From assembly GCA_023435435.1 (NCBI GenBank), contig JAEYRW010000117.1, positions 1 through 39,582 on the forward strand: 39,582 nt of DNA, read 5' to 3'. Position 1 is the first letter of the stretch. Each line of letters starts with the position of its first letter. This DNA comes from Bacillota bacterium (lineage in GTDB: Bacteria; Bacillota; Clostridia; Christensenellales; Aristaeellaceae). Of this stretch, positions 31,537-39,520 are shown piece after piece. The notes under the pieces were generated by a model, which searched no databases, was not told the DNA's origin, and saw nothing but the letters and a program-made list of their open reading frames with translations. Position numbers and translations under genes: made by a program.

Positions 31537-32682
31537 CTACTTGTACGGGTCGGCGGCGTCGCGGAAGCCGTCTCCGAGGAAGTTGTACATCAAAACCGTG
31601 ATGATGATGAAGATCGCGGGCGTGAGCAGCCACGGCTTGTTGGCGATCTGCGCGATGGACTGCGCGTCCGTGAGGAGCACGCCCCAGCTGATCGCCGGCT
31701 CCTGCAGGCCCAATCCCAGGAACGAAAGCGACGTTTCGCCCAGGATCGACTGCGGGATGGAGATCGTCATCGAAACAATGATGTAGCTCATAAACGAGGG
31801 GATCATGTGGTGCAGAATGACCTGCCAGTCGTTGGCGCCCGAAAGCCGGGCGGCGATGACGAAGTCCTCCTCGCGCAGCTGGAGAATCTTGCCGCGCACC
31901 ACGCGGCACAATCCAGTCCAGCCGATGAGCGACATGATGAGCACCATGCCCAAATACACCTGGTAGGTGCTCCAACCTCGCGGGAGTGCCGCGGCCAGTG
32001 ACATCCACAGGGGGATCGTCGGAATGCACATGATGATGTCGATAAGGCGCATGATGAGGTTATCCACCACGCCGCCCAGATAGCCCGCGAGCCCGCCGAG
32101 GGTCAGGCCGATCACGAACGTGAAGATGATCGAAATGAAACCGAACGAGAGCGAGATGCGGCTTCCGTACAAAACGCGCGAGAAAATGTCGCGCCCCAGG
32201 GGATCGGTGCCGAAGAGCATGATGTTGTATTCCTTGCGGTCGAGCCCGTCGCCCTCCACGCCGAAGAGGTGGACATCCGTCTCAAAAAGACCCAGGAGCT
32301 TGTACTTGTCCGCATGCACGAAAAACTTGATGTCGTACTTTTGCGCGGGGTCCTCGACGTATTCGCGCAGCCAGGTGGTCTTGTTGATTTCGGTGGTGAC
32401 GCCGTTGACATAGGGCCAGGTGAGCTTGCCGTTCTCGTCCGTCCAGTGGATTTTCGTCGGCGCGAAGTCCTTCATGTGGGTATAGCGGTACGTGGGGATC
32501 GACGGAGACAAAAAGTCCGCGAAGATCGCCATGAAATACATGATGACCAGGATCGGCAGCGCAATGTTGGCGAGCTTGTGCTTTTTGAACTTCCAAAGCA
32601 TCAGCTTCCACTGGGATGCGACCTCGTAGGTGGATTCGTCCTGCGTGAACGCCCTCAGATTCTTTTTCTCTTTTTTCGCCAT
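31537..32682 (-). CDS. Peptide/oligosaccharide ABC importer, permease 2 (DppC/OppC type)
   Basis: A 381-residue permease. A basic N-terminus and first helix are followed by a long extracellular insert (~residues 57-150). The core permease fold comes next, with the EAA motif (EDFVIAARLSGANDWQVILHH). It ends in WLLTPAIFIIITVLMYNFLGDG. A standard DppC has 280-300 residues; the extra length is due to the insert, which occurs in some Bacillota transporters. The start (32682) overlaps the previous stop by one base (TAATG). Confidence 0.93.
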   Translation of the reverse strand: MAKKEKKNLRAFTQDESTYEVASQWKLMLWKFKKHKLANIALPILVIMYFMAIFADFLSPSIPTYRYTHMKDFAPTKIHWTDENGKLTWPYVNGVTTEINKTTWLREYVEDPAQKYDIKFFVHADKYKLLGLFETDVHLFGVEGDGLDRKEYNIMLFGTDPLGRDIFSRVLYGSRISLSFGFISIIFTFVIGLTLGGLAGYLGGVVDNLIMRLIDIIMCIPTIPLWMSLAAALPRGWSTYQVYLGMVLIMSLIGWTGLCRVVRGKILQLREEDFVIAARLSGANDWQVILHHMIPSFMSYIIVSMTISIPQSILGETSLSFLGLGLQEPAISWGVLLTDAQSIAQIANKPWLLTPAIFIIITVLMYNFLGDGFRDAADPYK

Positions 32683-33683
32683 TACTCTACCACCCCGCCA
32701 AAGCGTATGCGCGGATCGATGATGGACAGAAGGATGTCCGAAATCAGGGAACCCGCGACGACCATGATGGATGAAATGAGCAGGAAACTGCCCGCCAGAT
32801 ACATATCCTGGGTGATGAGCGCCTGGTACATCATCGGGCCGCATGTCTCCATGTTGAACACGAGTGAAACGATGGTCTCGCCGGAAATGAGCCCCGCAAA
32901 CGTCGCGGCCAGGGTGGAAACCTGGGGCGTGATCGCCATGCGGACGGGATATTTCCAGAGCAGCCTTCTTTCCGAAACACCCTTTGCGCGGGCGGTTGTC
33001 ACATATTGCTTCCCAAGCTCGTCGAGCATCATGGCGCGGAACGTGCGGATCATTGCGGCGGTGTTCGCCACGCCGATGACCGCCACCAGCACAAAGAACC
33101 GGGGCAGCATGTTGATGAATTTCGCCCAACTCCAGGCCGCCATCTGATATTGATAGGAAAACATGCCCGATATGGCGACGCCTGAATACTTATAAACCTC
33201 GTAAATGACAAAGATCGCGAGCAGGAAGCCGGGAACCGACATCCCGATGAAGCCGAACGCGGAGACAATGTAATCCCCGACGGAGTATTGATGGGTGGCC
33301 GAATAGATGCCAATGGGAATGGAGACGCCCCAGACGAAGATGAGCGTCAGGATGGAAACCGCAAGCGTCATCGGAAGCCTTTGCCCGATGAGCTTCGAAA
33401 CCGGCATGTCCCAGGAAAAGGAACTGCCAAAGTCGCCGCGGGAAATGATTCCCCAAATCCAGTCGAGATACTGCAAATACATGGGCTGATCCAGCCCGTA
33501 ACGCGCGCGCAGGCCCGCGATTTCCTCCGCGCCGACCACCGTTCCGGTGGATTCCTTCTGCCTGATGTACGTCGTCAGGTAGTCGCCGGGCGGCAACTGA
33601 ATCACGACGAAAATAATGATCGTGACGCACAAAAGCAGAGGAATCATTTGGAGAAGGCGCTTGCCGATAAAGGAGAGAAGCAC
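32682..33683 (-). CDS. Peptide/oligosaccharide ABC importer, permease 1 (DppB/OppB type)
   Basis: A 333-residue permease. The N-terminal FIGKRLLQMIPLLLCVTII is the typical OppB/DppB start, with about six helices and the EAA motif (VTTARAKGVSERRLLWKYP). The start is GTG at 33683, with GGAGGTG seven bases before it; longer frames from 33872 reach into the intergenic hairpins and are not credible. The order binding protein, permease 1, permease 2, ATPase 1, ATPase 2 is the standard dpp order. Confidence 0.94.
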   Translation of the reverse strand: MLLSFIGKRLLQMIPLLLCVTIIIFVVIQLPPGDYLTTYIRQKESTGTVVGAEEIAGLRARYGLDQPMYLQYLDWIWGIISRGDFGSSFSWDMPVSKLIGQRLPMTLAVSILTLIFVWGVSIPIGIYSATHQYSVGDYIVSAFGFIGMSVPGFLLAIFVIYEVYKYSGVAISGMFSYQYQMAAWSWAKFINMLPRFFVLVAVIGVANTAAMIRTFRAMMLDELGKQYVTTARAKGVSERRLLWKYPVRMAITPQVSTLAATFAGLISGETIVSLVFNMETCGPMMYQALITQDMYLAGSFLLISSIMVVAGSLISDILLSIIDPRIRFGGVVE

Positions 33684-33793
33684 GTAGGTCCACCTCCAAA
33701 GCTTATTCCGCACATAGAGCACTCGTTCGCGCGGGCAGACGCGCCGCGGCAAAAACGATACTTGAAATGAGCGTCTACCCGGCGCGTGCGGCA

Positions 33794-33861
33794 GGAGAGG
33801 GCCTTCGCCCTCTCCGTCCGGAACGCGGCCCGCTTTCGGGGCCAGTACGGCCCCCAAAGCG
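33794..33861 (-). promoter_or_regulatory. Two intercistronic hairpins between binding protein and permease genes
   Basis: GGAGAGGGC/GCCCTCTCC (33794-33815, 9-bp perfect) and CGCTTTCGGGGCC/GGCCCCCAAAGCG (33831-33861, one C-C mismatch) lie in the 200-nt gap after the binding protein stop. Neither has a T-run on the minus strand. Such stems commonly protect the upstream message and so raise the amount of binding protein over membrane parts. Confidence 0.6.
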
Positions 33862-33883
33862 AACGCCATCAATCAAACCGGGC

Positions 33884-35761
33884 TTAGTACGCGATCCACA
33901 CGTCCTCGCTCGCGCGGCAGTCGTCCAAGTTGTAACCGCCCTCGGAGGGGAAGTTGCGCAGCTTGTTCGAAATGGCGGAGGGCTGGGAGATGTTCTCAAC
34001 CGGCATGATGTAGAGCAGGTTGTCCTTGAAGTACTGGATCTGGGCGGCATGCGCGGCCGCGACCTCTTCGGCACCAACGCTGGAGGCGCTGTAGAGATAG
34101 GTATCAAACCACGCCTTGAAGACGTCGTTGGGTTCTTCGCCGGAGGTACCGTTATAGAGGTAATAGAGGTAGTAGTTGCAGCAGTTCTTGTACATGGCGT
34201 AGTCGTTGTAGGTCGGGTACACCGGGCCATGGGAGAACTGGATGGACATCATCAGGTCGTTGGACTGAGAGAGGGTGTCCATCAGATCGTTGTCGACGTA
34301 TTTCATCTGGATGTTGAGGCCGATGGCGCGGTAGTAGTCGGCAACCAGAACCGCGGTGGGCTCGTAGGTGGTCATCCAGCTGGAGTAGGCCAGCTCGATG
34401 ATGCATTCGGAGCCGTCCGGATACGTGCGCCAGCCGTCGGCGCCAACGGTCATACCGATGCCGTCGAGCAGCTCGCCCGCCTTGTCGGGATCGTATTCCG
34501 CGATGGTGTAGTCAACGGCGGGCTCGGCGAATCCGAAGTAGACCGTGTCGGCGATCTCTTCCTTGTCAAGCGCGTAGGCCAGCGCCGCGCGGAAGTCATA
34601 CTGGTTCACAACATCGCGCCAGTTGGCGTCGTCGTAGGTCCAGTTGATGACCACGTCCGCACCGGTGCGGTGCAGGATCGGCTTGGTCAGAAGGGTGAAG
34701 TCGCCCGCTTCGGCGCCCGCGGCGTAAAGACCGATGTCCGACAGCGGAATCCACTCGTAGGTGTAGTCGACCTCGCCCGCAAGGATCTTAACCGCGATTG
34801 CCTCGGAGTCCACCGCGTAGGTGGAGGTCATGTTGTCGGCGTAGGGCAGCTGCTGGCCGGCCGCGTCAACCTTCCAGTAATAGGGGTTGCGCTCGAAGAT
34901 GCCGGTGGAGCCGTCCATCTTGGTGATGATCCACGCGCCCAGGGACGGGGACCCGATCTGGTTCTCGGCGTCGACGTCCCAGGAGGTATAGTCGTAAAGC
35001 TCGTAAAGTTTGTACCATTCCTCGTAGGTGTAGCCCGCTGCCTCACACTTGGCGGTGAGCTCCGCCTCGTCCGCGGTCTCAACGTGGAAATCCTTCAGGT
35101 AGTGCGCCGGCGCCAGCATTTCGTACACGTCGTTGGTGGCGACGAGCAGGATGAAGCCCGGATAGTACCCATCGAAGGTAAGCACGAATGTGTAATCGTC
35201 AACCACGCTGAGCGCGCAGGGCGTGCCGGTGGACTTGTTGCCCGTGCGCAGCCAGTTCGGCCAGGAGGCCGTGAGCTGGGAATTGGCGTGATCCATGTTG
35301 AACTTCCAGGCGACGTCCTCGGTGGTCAGAAGCTCGCCGTCGGACCACTTCATACCTTCGCGCATGTGGAAGGTATACGTCGTGAAATCTTCGGAAACTT
35401 CCCAGGACTTAAACACGTTGCCGTAGAAGTCCTTGCCCTCGCCCGAAACGGTCTCAATGCCGCGCTCGGCGAAGATGCACCAGATCCAGCCGTCCCATGT
35501 GGACGAGTTGCGGATCGACCGGAGCGTTCCGCCATACTGGCCGATCTGATAGTCGGTAAAGTATTCCTCATAGCTGACGGTTCCTGCCTTGACCACGAGC
35601 GGCTCGTCGGGCAGACGCTCCGCAACGGGCGGCAGCTCTCCGGACTCGACGCGCGCGTCGAGCATCGGCGCCTGCGTATAGGTCATTTCCTCCGCGAATG
35701 AGGGAACGACCGCCATGGTCGCAACGAGTGCGAAGACCAACAACAGGCAGATCTTCTTCAT
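33884..35761 (-). CDS. Family 5 extracellular solute-binding protein (DppA/OppA type)
   Basis: A 625-residue binding protein of the peptide/nickel/oligosaccharide type. The signal peptide (MKKICLLLVFALVATM...) ends at about SFA-EE (residue ~23), with no lipobox Cys after it. QIGQYGGTLRSI is followed by the SBP_bac_5 core (WKFNMDH, GSPSLGAWIITKMD, YEWIPLSDIG). The C-terminus is Tyr/Asn-rich (YKNCCNYYLYYLYNG). Members of this family bind peptides, but several (for example in Thermotoga) bind oligosaccharides; the neighbouring glycosidase and sugar-type oxidoreductases point to a sugar. GAGGTG precedes the ATG; longer readings from 35836 are rejected. It is the first gene of the operon. Confidence 0.93.
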   Translation of the reverse strand: MKKICLLLVFALVATMAVVPSFAEEMTYTQAPMLDARVESGELPPVAERLPDEPLVVKAGTVSYEEYFTDYQIGQYGGTLRSIRNSSTWDGWIWCIFAERGIETVSGEGKDFYGNVFKSWEVSEDFTTYTFHMREGMKWSDGELLTTEDVAWKFNMDHANSQLTASWPNWLRTGNKSTGTPCALSVVDDYTFVLTFDGYYPGFILLVATNDVYEMLAPAHYLKDFHVETADEAELTAKCEAAGYTYEEWYKLYELYDYTSWDVDAENQIGSPSLGAWIITKMDGSTGIFERNPYYWKVDAAGQQLPYADNMTSTYAVDSEAIAVKILAGEVDYTYEWIPLSDIGLYAAGAEAGDFTLLTKPILHRTGADVVINWTYDDANWRDVVNQYDFRAALAYALDKEEIADTVYFGFAEPAVDYTIAEYDPDKAGELLDGIGMTVGADGWRTYPDGSECIIELAYSSWMTTYEPTAVLVADYYRAIGLNIQMKYVDNDLMDTLSQSNDLMMSIQFSHGPVYPTYNDYAMYKNCCNYYLYYLYNGTSGEEPNDVFKAWFDTYLYSASSVGAEEVAAAHAAQIQYFKDNLLYIMPVENISQPSAISNKLRNFPSEGGYNLDDCRASEDVWIAY

Positions 35762-35953
35762 CCAGAACACCTCTTTCTCTTTCTCTCGGGTCCCGTTCGC
35801 AACCCCCCCGCACGGTTCAAGCTTCCGCCTCGGCATCCGAAAGACTCTCTCCGATTAGCGCCATCTATTGCGTCGCATCGACCAATTCTTGCGCAAACCT
35901 TCGTAGAACCATGCCCCATTTGGTTAACGACCGTCTCCCCAACGGATAATGCC

Positions 35954-35982
35954 ATATTAACATATGCTCTTATACATGTCAA
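35954..35982 (-). promoter_or_regulatory. Promoter of the ABC importer operon
   Basis: Minus strand TTGACA (35977-35982), 17-bp spacer, TAATAT (35954-35959). It is nearly consensus and is the only clear promoter seen for the ten genes down to 25478. Confidence 0.85.
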
Positions 35983-36113
35983 CACTCCAAACGAATCAAT
36001 CAATTTTTGACTGTATATTTTGTGATATCATCCTCTTTTGCGCGAAATGTGAACAGAAGTAGACCGCGCGGTGCGGACAGATGTTATCCTATCGTTAATC
36101 ATAATTTTTGCGG

Positions 36114-36143
36114 TTGTGGGATTGTACATGCAGGCGCTATAAT
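36114..36143 (+). promoter_or_regulatory. Promoter of the GH3 gene
   Basis: TTGTGG (36114-36119), 18-bp spacer, perfect TATAAT (36138-36143). Transcription would start near 36150, which leaves too short a leader for the TTG at 36164 and favours the ATG at 36194. Confidence 0.65.
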
Positions 36144-36193
36144 CACGTAAGAGGGCCTCGGCATTGGGCAAAACGGCGGAAAGGGTGAAAAAA

Positions 36194-38281
36194 ATGGCGG
36201 TCGACAAAACGGCACGGCTCGGCTTCGACGCACAGGCACACGCGCTTGTGAAGCAAATGACGCTCGCGCAGAAGGTACACCTTATGAGCGGGAACATCAT
36301 CATGGACCCCGAAATGATGCGGCAGATCATGGAAGCTCTCGCAACACCCGAGGGCGCGGAGAAATATCACTACAACGTGACCCCCTATGAGGCGGGCGGC
36401 ATTCCGGAAATGGAAATTCCGCCCATGCGGTTTGCGGACGGCCCGCGCGGCGCGGTGCCCGGCATCCGTCAGTCCACCTGCTTTCCCGTCTCGATGGCGC
36501 GCGGCGCGACCTTCGACGCCGACCTCGAATACCGCGTGGGCAGGGCCATCGGCAAGGAGGTGCTCGCCCACGGCGGCAACCTGTTCGCGGGCGTGTGCAT
36601 CAATCTCCCGTACAACCCGGGCTGGGGCCGCTCCCAGGAAACCTACGGCGAAGAATCCTATCACCTTGGCCGGATGGGCGCGTCCCTTGTGCGGGGCGTA
36701 CAGGATGAAAACGTGATGGCGTGCGTCAAGCATTACGCCTTCAACTCCATGGAGATTTCACGCTTTAAAGCGTCCGTCGAATGCGGCGTGCGCACGGAGC
36801 GCGAGGTATTTCTCCCCCACTTCAAGGACTGCGTGGACGCGGGCTGCGCCTCCATCATGACGGCATATAATAAGTACAAAGGCGAACACTGCGGCCACTC
36901 GAAGTACCTCATGACCGACATTCTGCGCAAGGAATGGGGCTTTGACGGCTTCATCATGTCGGACTTCGTGTGGGGCATCCGCGAAACGGTGGCGCCCGCC
37001 TTGAACGGCATGGACATCGAGATGATGGACACCCACCAGTTCGGCCAGAACCTCATCGACGCCGCGACGGACGGACGCGTGCCCATGGGTAAAATCGATG
37101 CGGCGGCGGTGCGCATCGTGCGCACCATCCTTGCCTTCGACGCGGCGCTGAAAAAGGGCGCATACCCCAAGAGCCTGCTTTCCAGCAAGGAGCACGTGGC
37201 GCTGGCGCGGGAGGCGGCGGAAAAATCCATCGCCCTCGTCAAGAACGAAAACGTCCTCCCGATGGGGAGAGACGTCAGAACCGTCGCCCTCGTCGGGAAG
37301 CTTGCCGCCACCCCCAACATCGGCGATTACGGCTCCTCCCGGGTGTTCCCGCCCTACATTGTGACGCCGCTGGAGGGCCTGAAGAGGGCGCTTCCGGACG
37401 CCGACATCCGGTTCTACGACGGCGGGGACATCGAAGCCGCCAAGGCAGGCGCGCGCGGGGCCGACCATGTAATCTTCGTCGTGGGCTACGACCACGACGA
37501 CGAGGGCGAGTTCATCTCCGAAAGCCAGACGGACAACTATACCGGCGGAATCGGCGGCGACCGGGTAGATCTGGGCCTGCATGCGGACGAAATCGCGCTC
37601 ATCGAGGCCGTGGCGCCCGAAAACGCCCATTCCACGGCGGTGCTGGTTGGCGGAAACACCATTTTGCTCGACGAGCGTTGGTATGGGAAGGTAAACGCCG
37701 TCCTGATGAGCTTCTATTCGGGCATGGAGGGCGGAAACGCGCTGGCGGACATCCTCACCGGCGAGGTCAACCCCTCCGGCAAGCTGCCCTATGTGACGCC
37801 CGCGCGCGCGGCGGATCTGCCGCAGGTCGACTGGGACACAGAAAGCCAGTTTTACGGCTATTATCACGGCTACGCGAAGCTTGACAAGGAAGCGGTCGTC
37901 CCCAAGCTCCCCTATGGCTGGGGTATGAGCTATACGAGTTTCGCGTACGGCGAGCCTGAATTTACCGTCGAGGGTGCGAACATCGTTGCGCGCTCAACCG
38001 TTGAGAACGTCGGCGACCGGGAAGGCGAAGAGGCCGCCCAGATGTATGTCGGCTTCGAGAATTCCTCCGTTGACCGCCCGCTGCGGCTCCTGCGTGGCTT
38101 CGCGCGGGTGCACCTGAAGCCCGGCGAGAAGCGCGAGGTTACATTCACCTGTCCCATCGAAAAGCTCAAGTGGTACAATCCCGACACGGAGCTTTGGGAA
38201 CTCGAGCATATGGTATACAACGGCTATGTCGGCCCCAACGCCGACCCGGCGCATCTCAAGGCAACCGCCTTCATCCTGTAA
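36194..38281 (+). CDS. GH3 beta-glycosidase
   Basis: A 695-residue family 3 glycoside hydrolase. The N-terminal barrel shows FADGPRGAVPG (~80-90), KHYAFNSME (~179-187) and the nucleophile Asp257 in GFIMSDFVWG. The (alpha/beta) sandwich domain follows (~residues 320-560; SQTDNYTGGIGGDRVDL), then the fibronectin-III-like end (GRYS-type region replaced by VENVGDREGEEAAQMYVG). No signal peptide, so cytoplasmic. It probably cleaves beta-glucosides or xylosides; exact specificity is not visible. AAGGGTG precedes the ATG at 36194. It is divergent from the importer, whose cargo it may process. Confidence 0.94.
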   Translation: MAVDKTARLGFDAQAHALVKQMTLAQKVHLMSGNIIMDPEMMRQIMEALATPEGAEKYHYNVTPYEAGGIPEMEIPPMRFADGPRGAVPGIRQSTCFPVSMARGATFDADLEYRVGRAIGKEVLAHGGNLFAGVCINLPYNPGWGRSQETYGEESYHLGRMGASLVRGVQDENVMACVKHYAFNSMEISRFKASVECGVRTEREVFLPHFKDCVDAGCASIMTAYNKYKGEHCGHSKYLMTDILRKEWGFDGFIMSDFVWGIRETVAPALNGMDIEMMDTHQFGQNLIDAATDGRVPMGKIDAAAVRIVRTILAFDAALKKGAYPKSLLSSKEHVALAREAAEKSIALVKNENVLPMGRDVRTVALVGKLAATPNIGDYGSSRVFPPYIVTPLEGLKRALPDADIRFYDGGDIEAAKAGARGADHVIFVVGYDHDDEGEFISESQTDNYTGGIGGDRVDLGLHADEIALIEAVAPENAHSTAVLVGGNTILLDERWYGKVNAVLMSFYSGMEGGNALADILTGEVNPSGKLPYVTPARAADLPQVDWDTESQFYGYYHGYAKLDKEAVVPKLPYGWGMSYTSFAYGEPEFTVEGANIVARSTVENVGDREGEEAAQMYVGFENSSVDRPLRLLRGFARVHLKPGEKREVTFTCPIEKLKWYNPDTELWELEHMVYNGYVGPNADPAHLKATAFIL

Positions 38282-38307
38282 TACGAACGGAAAATAATAA
38301 GGCGTCC

Positions 38308-38442
38308 AAAGCGTCGAGAGATTTTTCCGTCCTGCGAGGTTGGTTTTCCGCAGGAAAGCCAAGTCGCTTTGCGACCGGGTCATTCAAACCGAAGATTTGA
38401 ACGACCCGCCGGCTGGATAAAGATCCGGCGCGTCGACGCTTT
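38308..38442. repeat. Multi-hairpin intergenic element B, flanked by a 10-bp inverted repeat
   Basis: In the 276-bp gap between GH3 and proC. Read on the minus strand it carries GGGTCGTTCAAA/TTTGAATGACCC, GTCGC-AAA-GCGAC, then a TTGGCTTTCC/GGAAAACCAA stem: the same succession as element A. The inverted pair AAAGCGTCGA (38308-38317) and TCGACGCTTT (38433-38442) encloses the block, along with a CGCCGG/CCGGCG hairpin (38407-38430). Confidence 0.75.
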
Positions 38443-38501
38443 CTTATTTGGAATCAGTCGAAAGCGGCAAATCCGCGCGCATGGCAAAACCTGCGCGCGG
38501 G

Positions 38502-38529
38502 TTGACATCAGGGCCCCTTGCTGTATAAT
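38502..38529 (+). promoter_or_regulatory. Promoter of proC
   Basis: Perfect TTGACA (38502-38507) and TATAAT (38524-38529) with a 16-bp spacer, 28 bp before the start codon. Confidence 0.9.
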
Positions 38530-38557
38530 GTTGACAAACGAAAAAGGAGCAATCGAA

Positions 38558-39352
38558 ATGGCAAGATATAAATTGGGCTATATCGGCATTGGCAACATGG
38601 GCGCTGCCCTGGCGAGCGCTTCCTGTGCGTTCGACGCGAAGCAGGTCGTCGTGGCGAACCGCACCCCGGCCAGGGCGGACGCGTTCGCCCAGCGCACGAA
38701 CTGTGCCGTCGGCACCATGGAATACGTGGCGCGGGAGAGCGAGTACGTCCTCATCGGGACGCTGCCCGGCGCGGTGGCCGAGACCGTCGCAAAGGTCTAT
38801 CCCGTCATGAAGGCCACGGGAGAGAAACGCGTTCTGGTTTCGATGGCCGGAAGCGTCACCCTCTCCGATCTCGCCGCCATGACGGACCCGGAGTTCCCCA
38901 TCATCCGCATTATGCCCAATACCCCCGTCGCGGTGGGCAAGGGCCTCGTCTTCTACGCGCCCAACGCCAACGTGGACGAAACAACCGTCGCCGATTTCAT
39001 TAAGACCATGGCTCCCGTGGGCTCCCTCGATCCCCTGTCCGAAAACCTGTTCAATGCCGGCAGCGCCGTGGCGGGCTGCGGCCCCGCGTTCGTCGCGCTC
39101 TTCATCGAGGCACTCGCGGACGGCGGCGTCAAGGCCGGGCTCCCCCGCGACAAGGCCATCGCCTTCGCGGAAAAAATGATCCTCGGCACCGCCGAACTCG
39201 CACTCCGAACGGGCAAGCACCCCGGCCAACTCAAGGACGAGGTTGCCAGCCCTGGCGGCTCCACCATCGAGGGCATCCAGGCTCTCGAGGAAGGCGGCTT
39301 CCGCGCCGCCGCCATGCGCGCGGTCGTCGCGGCGTGGGAAAAGCACAGGTAG
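38558..39352 (+). CDS. proC: Pyrroline-5-carboxylate reductase
   Basis: A 264-residue ProC, the last step of proline synthesis: NAD(P)H-dependent reduction of pyrroline-5-carboxylate. The Rossmann loop GYIGIGNMGAAL starts at residue 7, RIMPNTPVAVGKG lies in the middle, VAGCGPAFVALFIEALADG begins the dimerisation domain, and SPGGSTIEGIQALEEGG is the family signature. Length is normal. AAGGAG precedes the ATG at 38558. It is a housekeeping gene alone in its transcript. Confidence 0.96.
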   Translation: MARYKLGYIGIGNMGAALASASCAFDAKQVVVANRTPARADAFAQRTNCAVGTMEYVARESEYVLIGTLPGAVAETVAKVYPVMKATGEKRVLVSMAGSVTLSDLAAMTDPEFPIIRIMPNTPVAVGKGLVFYAPNANVDETTVADFIKTMAPVGSLDPLSENLFNAGSAVAGCGPAFVALFIEALADGGVKAGLPRDKAIAFAEKMILGTAELALRTGKHPGQLKDEVASPGGSTIEGIQALEEGGFRAAAMRAVVAAWEKHR

Positions 39353-39362
39353 GGCGAGGGGG

Positions 39363-39520
39363 GAACGGCGAGAGCGTTTCCCTCGCGCTCCCGCCAAAGG
39401 GCCATTGTCCCTCTGGAATCCCATACTGGGTGGAAGACTCATCATTATCCGTCGAATCGCCCGGGGGCCCAACCCCGGGCGATCCGAATTTGCGGCAGGG
39501 CTTCGAAAGCTGCCCCGCCC
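39363..39520. repeat. Multi-hairpin intergenic element C
   Basis: After proC no gene is seen up to the window end (39353-39582). The region holds GCGAG/CTCGC (about 39368-39386), CCAAAGGG/CCCTCTGG (about 39394-39416), a perfect 11-bp stem ATCGCCCGGGG/CCCCGGGCGAT (39456-39483), and GGCAG/CTGCC (about 39493-39513). The last three align in order with the end of element A, including CATTGTCCCT and TCCGTCG words. Confidence 0.75.

Larger units (their letters stand above)
35762..36193. other. Divergent intergenic region between importer operon and GH3
   Basis: 432 bp without a gene. It holds the importer promoter (35954-35982), a leader of about 185 nt before the binding protein, and the GH3 promoter (36114-36143). 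The leader contains a G-run and small stems, but I recognise no riboswitch. The centre (about 35983-36050) is AT-rich, with an 8-bp palindrome TGATATCA, and may hold regulator sites I cannot assign. Confidence 0.7.

Noticed and set aside
33684..33872. Longer permease 1 starting at 33872
   Set aside because: It would translate the two intercistronic hairpins, giving low-complexity sequence unlike any permease; the GTG at 33683 has an excellent binding site.
33767..35701. 644-residue open frame antisense to the binding protein gene
   Set aside because: No ribosome binding site, no recognisable domain, and the opposite strand encodes a clear solute-binding protein. Long antisense frames are common in GC-rich DNA.
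35762..35947. Glycine-type or other riboswitch in the importer leader
   Set aside because: A GAGAGAGT word and a GCCGAGGC word resemble pieces of the motif, but the conserved core and spacing are absent.
36022..36029. TGATATCA palindrome as an operator for GH3 or the importer
   Set aside because: Eight bases of AT-rich palindrome are expected by chance in this AT-rich gap, with no second copy or clear position relative to a promoter.
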